From positions 138,464 to 181,166 of the forward strand of contig JAPWKH010000034.1 in the NCBI GenBank assembly GCA_028283605.1: a stretch of DNA of 42,703 nt. The letters run 5' to 3'. This stretch comes from Arachidicoccus sp. GTDB taxonomy: Bacteria; Bacteroidota; Bacteroidia; Chitinophagales; Chitinophagaceae. Shown piece after piece: positions 16,403-25,461 of the stretch. Position 1 is the stretch's first letter. Every line of letters starts with the position of its first letter. Below the pieces are notes generated by a model. That model was not told where the DNA came from, did not search any database, and saw only the letters and a program-made list of their open reading frames with translations. A program made the translations under genes and the position numbers.

Positions 16403-17656
16403 TTAAAAATTATACGTTATTGAAAGTCCGGGTATGTAAAGATTGAACAGGTATTCTCCGTTGATATCAGTCAATCTGTTTTCGCCTTTTCGTTTTATGT
16501 GTTCATACAAGAAACTTGCATCAATTCGCAGTTTCGAGCATGGATTATAACCGATACCGATGGATGGCGATAATCTGTTTGCGTCAGGTACATCCGGATT
16601 AACTAAATCATTAGGTATTGGAGATTTATCATATACAAATCCGATGCGTCCGTTGAACTGAGGCGTAAATTTATATTCCGCGCCTAATTTCAGAGAGTAT
16701 GCACGCATATATTTGCGAATCAATTTTGTATCTGTTAATGCAGCAGACGGTTGAGAATAATGAATCGTTATTGTGTCATAAGGTTTCCAATTTGCAGTAA
16801 CGCCATCTAAGTTAATTGTAAGTCTATTTGTGGGATTGTAAGAAAATCCTAAACTTAAATTATCCGGCAAAGGTAATTTCGCATTTATCTTTTGATCCAC
16901 AAATTCGCCTGATAAAGAAGCGGGAACAGTAAAATCTACTTTACCGCCTGAGGATTTCATTTTTAATGCCGAGCGATAAGTTAATGCAGCGGCGAATTGA
17001 TCGGAAAATTTGTAGTATGCCCCAACGTTAAACCCGAAACTATTGGCAGGTGTTTTTACTTCGGCATTTGCAAAACTTCCGTTTGACATTGTAAGCGGAA
17101 GATCTTGTCTTAAATCTATATGTCCGTAGCCGTACACAAAGCCTGCACCGATACCAAAGTTGTTGGTTACCTTGAAAGTAATCGTGGGCTGTACAGCAAC
17201 AGATTCCAAACTTATTTTTGTTATTTGAAAATGTCCGGTAAAATCGTTTCCCCATTGCATAACGCTGCCGTATGGCGTATAAACATCCACGCCATAGCGT
17301 ATTCTTCCCGAAGGGTTTCCGAAAATAGCTCCAACATAAAATGGTGTTACCGTTGGATTATCGGAATTAGACACATGTCCGGAGGAAGCATCTGCAAAAA
17401 CGCCTTTTGAAATCACCGGCAAAATTCCTCCGGTTACGCTATTCGTTTTTAAAAATGCGGCACTTCCCGGATTGAAAAATAAAGCGGACGCATCTTGAGG
17501 ATCGGCATCGCCGGTGCCGCCCATACCTGTTTGCCTTACGCTCTGCAAATTCAACTGATAACCTTGCGCAAAAACTATTATCGGGAAGAAAAATAATATA
17601 CTTATGATGATTTTTTTCACAAGCGATTTTTTATGTGTGATTGAATTTAAGTACAT
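16403..17656 (-). CDS. OmpP1/FadL/TodX-family outer-membrane transporter
   Basis: An outer-membrane barrel of the long-chain fatty acid/hydrophobic compound family. A signal peptide ends FAQG. The mature N-terminus YQLNLQSVRQTGMGGTGDA and the following ASALFFNPGSAAFL are the typical FadL hatch start. Gly/Tyr-rich strands fill the rest and the protein ends in ITYNF, the aromatic C-terminus expected for barrel assembly. ATG 17656 (418 residues) is chosen, but a GTG at about 17622 (VKKIIISILFFF) would give a more compact signal peptide, and a longer version to 17683 exists. In this locus it would be the outer-membrane entry point for the fatty acids used by the downstream enzymes. Confidence 0.87.
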   Translation of the reverse strand: MYLNSITHKKSLVKKIIISILFFFPIIVFAQGYQLNLQSVRQTGMGGTGDADPQDASALFFNPGSAAFLKTNSVTGGILPVISKGVFADASSGHVSNSDNPTVTPFYVGAIFGNPSGRIRYGVDVYTPYGSVMQWGNDFTGHFQITKISLESVAVQPTITFKVTNNFGIGAGFVYGYGHIDLRQDLPLTMSNGSFANAEVKTPANSFGFNVGAYYKFSDQFAAALTYRSALKMKSSGGKVDFTVPASLSGEFVDQKINAKLPLPDNLSLGFSYNPTNRLTINLDGVTANWKPYDTITIHYSQPSAALTDTKLIRKYMRAYSLKLGAEYKFTPQFNGRIGFVYDKSPIPNDLVNPDVPDANRLSPSIGIGYNPCSKLRIDASFLYEHIKRKGENRLTDINGEYLFNLYIPGLSITYNF

Positions 17657-17706
17657 GTTTTTTGTTTTAACACTTGCGAACAATTGTTTTAATTAGGGTA
17701 AATTTT

Positions 17707-18216
17707 TTATATCTTACTGTTCACTTTATTCCATGCTTTTATTTGCCAATTAGTTTTTCCTGTACAAATATGATTTCCATCGGTATCAAAAACTTCTGTC
17801 TGGAAAGTACAGAAGACTACATCATTTTCCTTTAATGGTTCAAGAATCTGATTGGATAATTCTTCATCTGATAAAGTCCATTTTACTTTTACGGATGACT
17901 TTGCCTGATAATGATATTCCATATTCAGATTTTTCATGATTAATCTATATTCGGTTTGCGAAATCCTGGTTAATAAATTAATACCGACCACATATTCGCA
18001 CAAAGCTGCCAGCACACAGGCATGAATTCCTTTGATATGATTTTCGTTAGATGAGATTAAATCGGCGCCGATGGTAATGCCGTCTTTTTCTACACGGATA
18101 ATTTTTAATTCGTGTGGTTTGTTGAACGGAACCATAGTCCAGAGAACATTATTAAGTTCCGACAATGCGGCATCTGAAGCTCCTGCTGAGTCAAGATATT
18201 TCGATAAGGGAATCAT
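17707..18216 (-). CDS. DUF4442 hotdog-fold protein (putative thioesterase)
   Basis: A 169-residue cytoplasmic protein resembling the DUF4442/YiiD C-terminal hotdog group. Helpful segments are NPHELKI-like FNKPHELKIIRV, the long hotdog helix HIKGIHACVLAALCEYVVG and a final strand CTGKTNWQIKAWN. Proteins of this type are related to PaaI thioesterases, but enzyme activity has rarely been shown. It directly follows (18-base gap) a second hotdog protein in the lipid operon, and both could hydrolyse or bind acyl-CoA. The start codon at 18216 is supported by the small gap to the preceding gene. Confidence 0.8.
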   Translation of the reverse strand: MIPLSKYLDSAGASDAALSELNNVLWTMVPFNKPHELKIIRVEKDGITIGADLISSNENHIKGIHACVLAALCEYVVGINLLTRISQTEYRLIMKNLNMEYHYQAKSSVKVKWTLSDEELSNQILEPLKENDVVFCTFQTEVFDTDGNHICTGKTNWQIKAWNKVNSKI

Positions 18217-18234
18217 CTCTATTATTCATTTTTA

Positions 18235-18669
18235 TTAATCATATTCTTCGTAATCTTCGGTGCGCGGCACAGATGAAAATTTTGCGCTCAATTCTTCCGG
18301 CAAATCAACTATTTTTCTTGTTTTTAAATTGAACCATGCGCCATCTGAATTTACAATGGCAGATTTTAATCCGTCTGCCCGGTAAATCACACTTCTGATA
18401 GAATACCTTGCATGGTCTTTTCTTCGTCTGGAAACTTCTGCCGTAACGATTACTTCTTCGCCTAAATGCAATTCTTTAAGGTATATCAATTCTTCCCGGA
18501 ATAAAACCGGCCCGATGCTCAGATTTTTAAATGCATCCATTAGATTGGATTTAAAGAGGAAATTCACTCTTGACTGAGCAGCAAAATCTGCATATACTGA
18601 GTGCCTTAAATGCCCGTTCAAATCTATCATAGACCAAATAATCTGTCCTTTATAATATACGTTTTCCAT
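18235..18669 (-). CDS. Acyl-CoA thioesterase, 4-hydroxybenzoyl-CoA thioesterase type
   Basis: A 144-residue hotdog enzyme. The 4HBT active-site helix is clear: WSMIDLNGHLRHSVYADF, with Asp16, Asn18, Gly19 and His20. The later strand HLGEEVIVTAEVSRRRKDHARYSIR is the usual sheet that packs on the helix. It hydrolyses acyl-CoA to free acid and CoA in the cytoplasm; chain-length preference cannot be told. It is nine bases from the acyl-CoA ligase gene, so the two opposing activities are almost certainly cotranscribed. It may recycle CoA when beta-oxidation intermediates build up. Confidence 0.88.
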   Translation of the reverse strand: MENVYYKGQIIWSMIDLNGHLRHSVYADFAAQSRVNFLFKSNLMDAFKNLSIGPVLFREELIYLKELHLGEEVIVTAEVSRRRKDHARYSIRSVIYRADGLKSAIVNSDGAWFNLKTRKIVDLPEELSAKFSSVPRTEDYEEYD

Positions 18670-18678
18670 AAGTATTTT

Positions 18679-20493
18679 TTAAGCATAAACAGATGCAGGT
18701 TCGCCATACATGCTGTTTATTTCTTTTTCGTATTTAGATACTATCACTTTTCTTTTAATTTTTACACTCGGCGTCAGCTCGCCTGTATTTACTGTCCATT
18801 CATTCGGAAGAAGCACGAATTTTTTAATTTGCTCAACATGATTAAATGAAGGATTATATTTATCAATAATGGACTGATAAAGCGCAATCACTTTGGAGTT
18901 GTTTATAATATCTTCATGCGTAGTAAACGGAATTTCGTTCTTGCTGCACCAATCTTCCAATATCTTAAAACTGGGAACAATAAGCGCCGATGTGAATTTT
19001 TTTCCTTCGCCGGTAACAATGATTTGCTCTATAAAAAAATCTTCTTTCAGCTTGCTTTCAATAGGTTGCGGTACAACAAATTTTCCGCCGGAAGTTTTGA
19101 ATATTTCTTTCTTTCTATCCGTTATTTTTAAATATTTCCCATCAATCAATTCACCTACATCGCCGGTATCGAACCAGCCATCATGCAATACATTGGCGGT
19201 CTCTTCCGGCTTTTTATAATAGCCCATCATTATATTATCGCCTTTGCAATAAATGACCCCGTCTTCATCAAATTTTACCTGTACATTTTTTAAAACCTTA
19301 CCGACAGTTCCTACTTTTCTTCCGTCTATATCCATCGTATTTACAGCTATCACAGGCGAAGTTTCGGTTAATCCATAACCTTCCAGAATAGTTATTTTTG
19401 CAGCGGTAAATATTCTTATCAGCCGAGGCTGGCAAGCGGCACCGCCCAAAATGATGTATTGCACATGACCGCCCAACGCTTCGCGCCATTTGCTGAAAAT
19501 AAGTTTATTCGCGATTGCCAGTTTGATTTTATAAGAAAAGGGGAGCTGCTTATCTAAATCATATTTAAGACCGAGCTTTACAGCCCAAAAGAAAAGATTC
19601 TTTTTAATGCCTGTAAGTTCTCTTCCTTTCTGAATAATTTTTTCATACACTTTTTCTAAAAGGCGGGGAACAGAAGTGAAAATGTTGGGCTGCACTTCCT
19701 TCAGATTTTCAGAAATAGTATCGATGCTTTCTGCAAATGAAATGGATGCATTGTTGAACAAATAAGTGTAGAGCAGCATCTTTTCAAAAATATGGCATAG
19801 CGGAAGAAAACTTAATGCTCTTAATTCTTTCAATTGTAAACCGGGCAATATATCGCTGGATACAATTTTTACATTAGACAAAATATTTTTGTGCGTAAGC
19901 ATTACACCTTTGGGCACGCCGGTACTTCCCGATGTGTAAATAATTGTGGCTATATCTTCAGTTTTAATTTTTGCCGCATTATTTAATACAACCTGTTCTT
20001 CTGATTGATTCAGTGGTTTAAGAATTGTGCGCCAATTGGTTTGTTCATCACAATCATCAAGAACAAAAACTTTTTTCAGAAACGGCAACTGGTCTTTTAC
20101 AGCAATAATCTTTTGATATAAATCCATATCGCTTACAAAACAGATGCTTAGTTCTGTTTCATTTAAGATTACTATAAATTCCTGCGTAGAAATATTGGGA
20201 TAAAAAGGAACCAGTAAAGCGCCTGTTAATTGTACAGCCAAATCCGTAACTACCCATTCCGGTTTGGAAAAACAAATCAGTCCGACTTTTCCTTTTTCTT
20301 CAGGTGTAGTTCCCTTTCCGTTAATACCTTCCTGCAACAGATAATGCGCTAAACTGAATGCCATGTTACGTATTTCTTTTGGCGTATAAAATTGCCATAG
20401 CCCATTCTTTTTGTAACGCAACAATTCATTTGGCAACTTATCAATTTTGTCTGGCATTAATATTTCAAATAACCGCTCAGTATCATATATCAT
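18679..20493 (-). CDS. fadD: Long-chain fatty acid--CoA ligase (AMP-forming)
   Basis: A 604-residue adenylate-forming ligase that activates fatty acids to acyl-CoA with ATP. The P-loop IIYTSGSTGVPKG is at about 185-197, the A5 motif EGYGLTETSP at about 370, DTGDVG at about 440 and the hinge DRKKEIFKTSGGK at about 455-467. Length and the C-terminal extension resemble the FadD15/ACSL group (about 600) rather than E. coli FadD (561). No signal peptide is present; it is probably associated with the inner membrane. It follows etfA by 70 bases and precedes the thioesterase gene. The symbol is by function, not strict orthology. Confidence 0.92.
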   Translation of the reverse strand: MIYDTERLFEILMPDKIDKLPNELLRYKKNGLWQFYTPKEIRNMAFSLAHYLLQEGINGKGTTPEEKGKVGLICFSKPEWVVTDLAVQLTGALLVPFYPNISTQEFIVILNETELSICFVSDMDLYQKIIAVKDQLPFLKKVFVLDDCDEQTNWRTILKPLNQSEEQVVLNNAAKIKTEDIATIIYTSGSTGVPKGVMLTHKNILSNVKIVSSDILPGLQLKELRALSFLPLCHIFEKMLLYTYLFNNASISFAESIDTISENLKEVQPNIFTSVPRLLEKVYEKIIQKGRELTGIKKNLFFWAVKLGLKYDLDKQLPFSYKIKLAIANKLIFSKWREALGGHVQYIILGGAACQPRLIRIFTAAKITILEGYGLTETSPVIAVNTMDIDGRKVGTVGKVLKNVQVKFDEDGVIYCKGDNIMMGYYKKPEETANVLHDGWFDTGDVGELIDGKYLKITDRKKEIFKTSGGKFVVPQPIESKLKEDFFIEQIIVTGEGKKFTSALIVPSFKILEDWCSKNEIPFTTHEDIINNSKVIALYQSIIDKYNPSFNHVEQIKKFVLLPNEWTVNTGELTPSVKIKRKVIVSKYEKEINSMYGEPASVYA

Positions 20494-20563
20494 AACATTT
20501 ATTTTAATAACTATCGTTCGTAATAAAATGAGCGCTTTTGGTGGCCAAACTATTCCTATTTCT

Positions 20564-21541
20564 TTAAATCCTTAGTTTTTTAATGGCTTCTGTAAGTTTT
20601 GGAACCACTTTAAACGCATCGCCTAAAATGCCATAATCTGCATTTTTGAAAAATGGCGCTTCAGGATCATTGTTTATTACTACAATTGTTTTGCTGCCAT
20701 TTACGCCTGCGAGATGCTGTATCGCGCCTGAAATCCCAATTGCGATATAAAGATTTGGTCTGATAGCTAAACCAGTTTGCCCTACATGCTCGTGATGCGG
20801 TCTCCAATCGGCATCCGCAACCGGGCGCGAACAAGCAGTTGCTGCGCCTAAAGCATGTGCTAAATCTTCTACTATACCCCAGTTTTCAGGGCCTTTCAAA
20901 CCGCGTCCGCCACTTACTACCAATTCGGCATCGGCTAATGGAATGCCGCCTTTAGCAATATCTTCGTCTATTTTGAAACTCTTTAATACTACGCCGTTGG
21001 CCGCATCAAAAGTTGGGGCAAAACTGATTACGTTGGGAGATCTTTTCGTGTTACTGATTTGAATAGAATTTGGAGTAAGGGTAATAATTTTAATCGCAGT
21101 ATCAACAGAATAAAGCGCTGTGGCTTTTCCTGAGAAAACATTTTTTTGAACAATAAGTTTATTGCCATCAATTATCGGGAAATCAATTGTGCCGGCAATA
21201 ATACCTGCCTTTTGTTTGGCGGCAACATAAGGCGCAACTGAAGAACCCGTTCCATCGGCAGCAAAAATTATGGTGGTTGCGTTTTCTTCTTTGATTGCGC
21301 TATTCACAACTTCTGCAAGCGCTTTGATGTTAGTGGCGGATAATGATTCATTATTTACTGAAAGAATTTTATCTGCGCCGGCGTTGGCAATCGCTTTTAA
21401 TCCTTCATCAGAAATATTGATTGCCAAAGCGGTTACATTCGAGCTTATAAGTTCAGCGAGTTTATTTGCATAAGATACTGCTTCGAGTGAAGTTTTTTTT
21501 ATATTTCCTTTGTGTGGTTCGATATATACTAAAACGCTCAT
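20564..21541 (-). CDS. etfA: Electron transfer flavoprotein subunit alpha
   Basis: A 325-residue subunit of the heterodimer that accepts electrons from acyl-CoA dehydrogenase and passes them to ETF:quinone oxidoreductase and the menaquinone pool. The C-terminal FAD domain shows VSGGRGLKGPENWG, the segment ACSRPVADADW, HVGQTG and IGISGAIQHLAG. The ending NNDPEAPFFKNADYGIL is also typical. It is 45 bases after etfB. No ETF:quinone oxidoreductase gene is seen in this window, so the electron route to the membrane must be encoded elsewhere. Confidence 0.95.
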   Translation of the reverse strand: MSVLVYIEPHKGNIKKTSLEAVSYANKLAELISSNVTALAINISDEGLKAIANAGADKILSVNNESLSATNIKALAEVVNSAIKEENATTIIFAADGTGSSVAPYVAAKQKAGIIAGTIDFPIIDGNKLIVQKNVFSGKATALYSVDTAIKIITLTPNSIQISNTKRSPNVISFAPTFDAANGVVLKSFKIDEDIAKGGIPLADAELVVSGGRGLKGPENWGIVEDLAHALGAATACSRPVADADWRPHHEHVGQTGLAIRPNLYIAIGISGAIQHLAGVNGSKTIVVINNDPEAPFFKNADYGILGDAFKVVPKLTEAIKKLRI

Positions 21542-21586
21542 GTTTGTTGTTGTGTTAATTAAATTTAAATTTCGATCTATTAATGG

Positions 21587-22330
21587 TTAAATAACTTTTG
21601 CTTTGGTATGAAGCAAATCCACCAATTCATCAATATTATCTTCGGAGATCATCACACAGGCTGTTCTTCCTTTTGCAGGTGTGTAAGATTCCACTTTTGT
21701 ATAAACAGGAAAATCCGTTGATGGCGTTACAACTTGTAACGGTTTTGTACGCGCAGCCATGATGCCACGCATATTCGGAATTCTTTGCAGAGCCATGCCT
21801 TTTGCAGCAGAAACAACGAGCGGCAAAGGAGATGAAAGCTGATTAACACCGCCATCCATTTCTTGTTCCAAAGAAATCGTATTTCCATTTACATCCAATT
21901 TTGTTGCATAAGGAACAAAATTCCAGTCAAGAAAACCTGCCACCAATCCTGCTGTAGCAGCGCTGTTGTAACTGATAGTTTCTTTGCCGAGCAGAATTAA
22001 TGAATAATCATTTTTTTGTGCATAATCTGCAATTTGTCCTGCAACGAAGCTGCTATCGCCATCGCCATCTATGCGAACAGCGTCATCTGCGCCTATTGCC
22101 AATGCTTTACGAATGGTGGGCTCGTTTTCTGTAGGTCCTACATGAATAACGGTTACTTTTTCTGCTTTGCCTGCTTCTTTTAGTTCCAAAGCTCTTACCA
22201 ATGCATACCATTCGTCATAAGGATTGATGATGAATGTAACGCCTGCATTATTAAATGTTGTATCGTTGTTTATAAAGCTGATTTTTGCTGTTGTATCCGG
22301 TACCTGACTTATCGGAACTAAAATTTTCAT
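21587..22330 (-). CDS. etfB: Electron transfer flavoprotein subunit beta
   Basis: A 247-residue ETF beta subunit. It begins MKILVPISQVPDT, has NPYDEWYALVRALELKE, the nucleotide-binding GADDAVRI segment and the family signature region around LVVSAAKGMALQRIPNMRGIM. It pairs with EtfA, encoded next. The gap to the upstream acyl-CoA dehydrogenase gene (98 bases) is the largest inside the operon core and carries a REP-like sequence. The length matches the family (about 250). Confidence 0.94.
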   Translation of the reverse strand: MKILVPISQVPDTTAKISFINNDTTFNNAGVTFIINPYDEWYALVRALELKEAGKAEKVTVIHVGPTENEPTIRKALAIGADDAVRIDGDGDSSFVAGQIADYAQKNDYSLILLGKETISYNSAATAGLVAGFLDWNFVPYATKLDVNGNTISLEQEMDGGVNQLSSPLPLVVSAAKGMALQRIPNMRGIMAARTKPLQVVTPSTDFPVYTKVESYTPAKGRTACVMISEDNIDELVDLLHTKAKVI

Positions 22331-22388
22331 TTACTATCTAATTTTCTTAATTTAATCTGCCGATTTTATTTATTGTTTATTTTAAAAA

Positions 22389-22410
22389 ATTGCTTCGCTT
22401 TACTTGCAAT
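22389..22410. repeat. Degenerate REP-like sequence
   Basis: The 22-base ATTGCTTCGCTTTACTTGCAAT begins and ends with the inverted pair ATTGC/GCAAT. It resembles the widespread intergenic repeat that reads roughly ATTGC-TTCG-...-GCAATGAC in Bacteroidota and Proteobacteria (recalled, not searched). It lies between the acyl-CoA dehydrogenase and etfB genes. Confidence 0.4.
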
Positions 22411-22428
22411 GAAAAGATTCTTTTTGAT

Positions 22429-24222
22429 TTAGAAATCGTATTTATTTTCATTAATCAATTTTAAAGCAATACGCTGACGAGCTTCTTTAATATTCAAAGG
22501 TTCTTGCTTGGTATAGCGTTTCAAACCCATCAGCATCATGCGCAATTCATCTCCATCAACAAAACTATTGAGTGCATCTTTACCGCTCTTCCAAATATTA
22601 TCTGTTGCCTCGCTTAAGTATACGCGGGCAATATCTATTTTTTCGCCGGCTGCTTGTTCGCCGAAAGTATCCACTACTTTTTCTACGCGGAGCAATGTTG
22701 ATTCTGCCACGTACACTTCAATTGCCATATCGGCAATATTCATCACGATTTCTTCTTCTTTAGTAAGGGTTTGCATCAGCTTTTGTACAGCTGCGCCAGC
22801 TACCAACAAAATAGCTTTTTTTAATTTTTTAATTTGTTCTTTTTCATAATCAAACAAATTATTATTTCCCAATCCGCCAAAATCGGGAACGGAAGTAAGT
22901 TCCTGCGCTACGGCTTGTGCGGGTCCCATCAAATCCAATTCTCCCTTCATGGCGCGTTTCAAAATCAAATCAACAATCAGCAAGCGATTGATTTCATTTG
23001 TACCTTCAAATATGCGATTAATGCGTGCATCGCGATAGGAGCGTTCCATTGGAGCTTCGGCGCTATAACCCATCCCACCATAAATTTGAACGCCTTCATC
23101 TGCTACATAATCCAAAGTTTCTGAACCATGTACTTTTAAAATGGCACATTCAACGGCAAACTGTTCAATGCCTTTTAGTTTTGCTTCTGCAAATTCCAAT
23201 CCTCCTTCCACTAAGCTGTTTACTGCATCATCAATGTTCTGAGAGGCGCGATACAAGGCGCTTTCGCTTGCGTATGTTTTAATTGCCTGTTCTGCTAATT
23301 TGTATCGGATAGCGCCGTATTTGGAAATTGCTCTTCCAAATTGTTCTCTTTCATTGGCGTATTTGATCGAATGTTGGATAATGGCTTTTGCTGCACCAAT
23401 GGCTGCGCCACCTAATTTTATACGGCCGATATTTAAAATATTTAAAGCAATCTTGAAACCGTTTTCTCTTTCGGATAAAAGATTTTCGACAGGCACTTTA
23501 CAATCATTAAAAAAGATTTGACGGGTAGAACTTCCTTTTATTCCCATTTTCTTTTCTTCGGTATTCAGTACCAATCCTTCGTAACCTCTTTCAACAATAA
23601 ATGCACTTAATTTTTTATCATCGTCAATCTTAGCAAAAACGGTATATACATCTGCAAAGCCTGCATTGGTAATCCACATTTTCTGGCCGTTCAAAATATA
23701 ATGTTTTCCATCTGCTGAAAGCGTTGCTTTTGTTTTCCCGCTATTGGCATCAGACCCTGCATTCGGTTCTGTAAGGCAATAACTTCCTTTCCATTCGCCG
23801 GAAGCTAATTTTGGAATATATTTCTTTTTTTGTTCTTCATTACCATAGTACAAAATCGGTAAAGTGCCGATGCCGGTATGCGCCATGATTGCAACAGCGG
23901 CAGAATGTCCGGCGCCCATCACTTCGCTGGTAAGCATGCCTGTTACAAAATCAAGATCGAGTCCGCCGTATTCTTCGGGAACATTCATGGCCAAAATGCC
24001 CAAGCCTCCGGCTTTCTCTACGATTGAAGACATAAGGCCTTCTTCTAAACTGTCGATTCTATCGAGATAAGGATAAACTTCCTGATTGAGGAAGTCTTCA
24101 CAAGTTTTCTTCAGCATCAGTTGTTCATCGTTCCATTGTTCCGGAATAAAAATATCTGCGGCTGCTGTTTCTTTTATTAAAAATTCACCGCCTTTAATTG
24201 ATTTTGTTTTTGTAGCTGCCAT
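22429..24222 (-). CDS. fadE: Acyl-CoA dehydrogenase (FadE / VLCAD-like)
   Basis: A 597-residue FAD enzyme for the first step of beta-oxidation, matching B. subtilis FadE (594) in length and order with fadN and fadA. Features: N-terminal helices about 30-140, SYCLTEPNAGSDANSG (about 150-165) next to the flavin, WITNAG, and the C-terminal core with QIYGGMGYSAEAPMER, then RINRIFEGTNEINR, where the Glu of EGT (about residue 405) is the expected catalytic base. The extra 170 or so C-terminal residues are the helical domain of the very-long-chain/ACAD9 type. It is 39 bases after the thiolase gene and passes electrons to EtfAB encoded downstream. Confidence 0.93.
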   Translation of the reverse strand: MAATKTKSIKGGEFLIKETAAADIFIPEQWNDEQLMLKKTCEDFLNQEVYPYLDRIDSLEEGLMSSIVEKAGGLGILAMNVPEEYGGLDLDFVTGMLTSEVMGAGHSAAVAIMAHTGIGTLPILYYGNEEQKKKYIPKLASGEWKGSYCLTEPNAGSDANSGKTKATLSADGKHYILNGQKMWITNAGFADVYTVFAKIDDDKKLSAFIVERGYEGLVLNTEEKKMGIKGSSTRQIFFNDCKVPVENLLSERENGFKIALNILNIGRIKLGGAAIGAAKAIIQHSIKYANEREQFGRAISKYGAIRYKLAEQAIKTYASESALYRASQNIDDAVNSLVEGGLEFAEAKLKGIEQFAVECAILKVHGSETLDYVADEGVQIYGGMGYSAEAPMERSYRDARINRIFEGTNEINRLLIVDLILKRAMKGELDLMGPAQAVAQELTSVPDFGGLGNNNLFDYEKEQIKKLKKAILLVAGAAVQKLMQTLTKEEEIVMNIADMAIEVYVAESTLLRVEKVVDTFGEQAAGEKIDIARVYLSEATDNIWKSGKDALNSFVDGDELRMMLMGLKRYTKQEPLNIKEARQRIALKLINENKYDF

Positions 24223-24261
24223 AATTTTTTTGTTTTGAATAATTTAATTTGAGATTTTTTA

Positions 24262-25440
24262 TTAATTTAATAATTCAAATACACCTGCTGCGCCTTGGCC
24301 TGTACCTACACACATTGTAACTACGCCGTATTTTTTATTTCTGCGCCTGAGTTCGTTCAATATTTGAACGGTTAATTTGGCACCTGTACAACCCAGCGGA
24401 TGACCCAAAGCAATTGCTCCGCCGTTGACGTTAATAATATCCTGATCGAGTTCTAACTGACGAATAACTGCCAAAGATTGTGAAGCAAATGCCTCATTCA
24501 ATTCAAATAAGTCAATATCATTCTTGTTCAATCCTGCTTTCTTCAACGCTTTTGGAATTGCTTCCACAGGGCCGATGCCCATAATCCTTGGCGGAACGCC
24601 GGCCACCGCATGAGAGATTAATCTTGCAATAGGTTTTAGATTATGATCTTTTAAAAACTGCTCGCTTACAACCATCACAAACGCAGCACCATCACTTGTT
24701 TGTGAAGAATTGCCTGCGGTAATGCTTCCGTTTGCGGCAAATACCGGTTTCAATTTTGCAAGCGCTTCTATCGAAGTATCTGCACGAGGTCCTTCATCTT
24801 TTTCAACAGTGTATTTTTTTGTTTCTCTTTTCTGATTTTGATTAAGAAAAACTTCTTCTACTTCAACCGGAACAATTTCATCTTTGAATTTTCCTTCATT
24901 AAGTGCATTAATTGCTTTCTGATGCGAATGAAAACTAAATACATCCTGGTCTTCGCGAGAAACATTATAATCTTTAGCAACAGCTTCTGCAGTCAATCCC
25001 ATTCCCCAATAATAATCCGGCGTAGCCTTTGCCACGCGCGGATTCGGAACTACTTTCCAACCGCCGAAAGGCATCAAGCTCATGGTTTCTACTCCGCCTG
25101 CAATGATACAATCTGCCAAGCCTGAATTGATTTTTGCAGAAGCAATGGCAATTGTTTCCAAGCCGGAAGCGCAATACCTGTTTACCGTCATTCCGGGAAC
25201 TTTATCGGTATCCAATGCCATTAAGGAAATCAATCTTCCGACATTTAATCCTTGTTCCGCTTCGGGCATTGCGTTGCCGACAATCACATCATCAATCAAT
25301 GTTGTATCAAAATCGGAAATGGATTTTATTAAATATTTAATTACATCCGCAGCCAAATCATCCGGTCTGTAAAACCTAAATAATCCTCTGGGAGCCTTGC
25401 CAACTGCGGATCTGTAACCTGCTACTATATATGCGTTCAT
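24262..25440 (-). CDS. fadA: Acetyl-CoA C-acyltransferase (3-ketoacyl-CoA thiolase)
   Basis: A 392-residue thiolase catalysing the last step of beta-oxidation. The catalytic residues are visible: nucleophile Cys90 in NRYCASGLE, His347 in ALGHPLG and Cys377 in TMCVGTGQG. The family length (about 390) matches. It lies 21 bases after the fadN-like gene, so the two should be translated from one message; their products usually work together as the bifunctional complex or channelled pair. Confidence 0.95.
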   Translation of the reverse strand: MNAYIVAGYRSAVGKAPRGLFRFYRPDDLAADVIKYLIKSISDFDTTLIDDVIVGNAMPEAEQGLNVGRLISLMALDTDKVPGMTVNRYCASGLETIAIASAKINSGLADCIIAGGVETMSLMPFGGWKVVPNPRVAKATPDYYWGMGLTAEAVAKDYNVSREDQDVFSFHSHQKAINALNEGKFKDEIVPVEVEEVFLNQNQKRETKKYTVEKDEGPRADTSIEALAKLKPVFAANGSITAGNSSQTSDGAAFVMVVSEQFLKDHNLKPIARLISHAVAGVPPRIMGIGPVEAIPKALKKAGLNKNDIDLFELNEAFASQSLAVIRQLELDQDIINVNGGAIALGHPLGCTGAKLTVQILNELRRRNKKYGVVTMCVGTGQGAAGVFELLN

Positions 25441-25461
25441 TATATTAAAATTGCTTTGTTA

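Noticed and set aside
22538-24070. Several plus-strand frames opposite the acyl-CoA dehydrogenase gene
   Set aside because: They are antisense shadows of a well-supported gene, with compositional bias and no recognisable domain.
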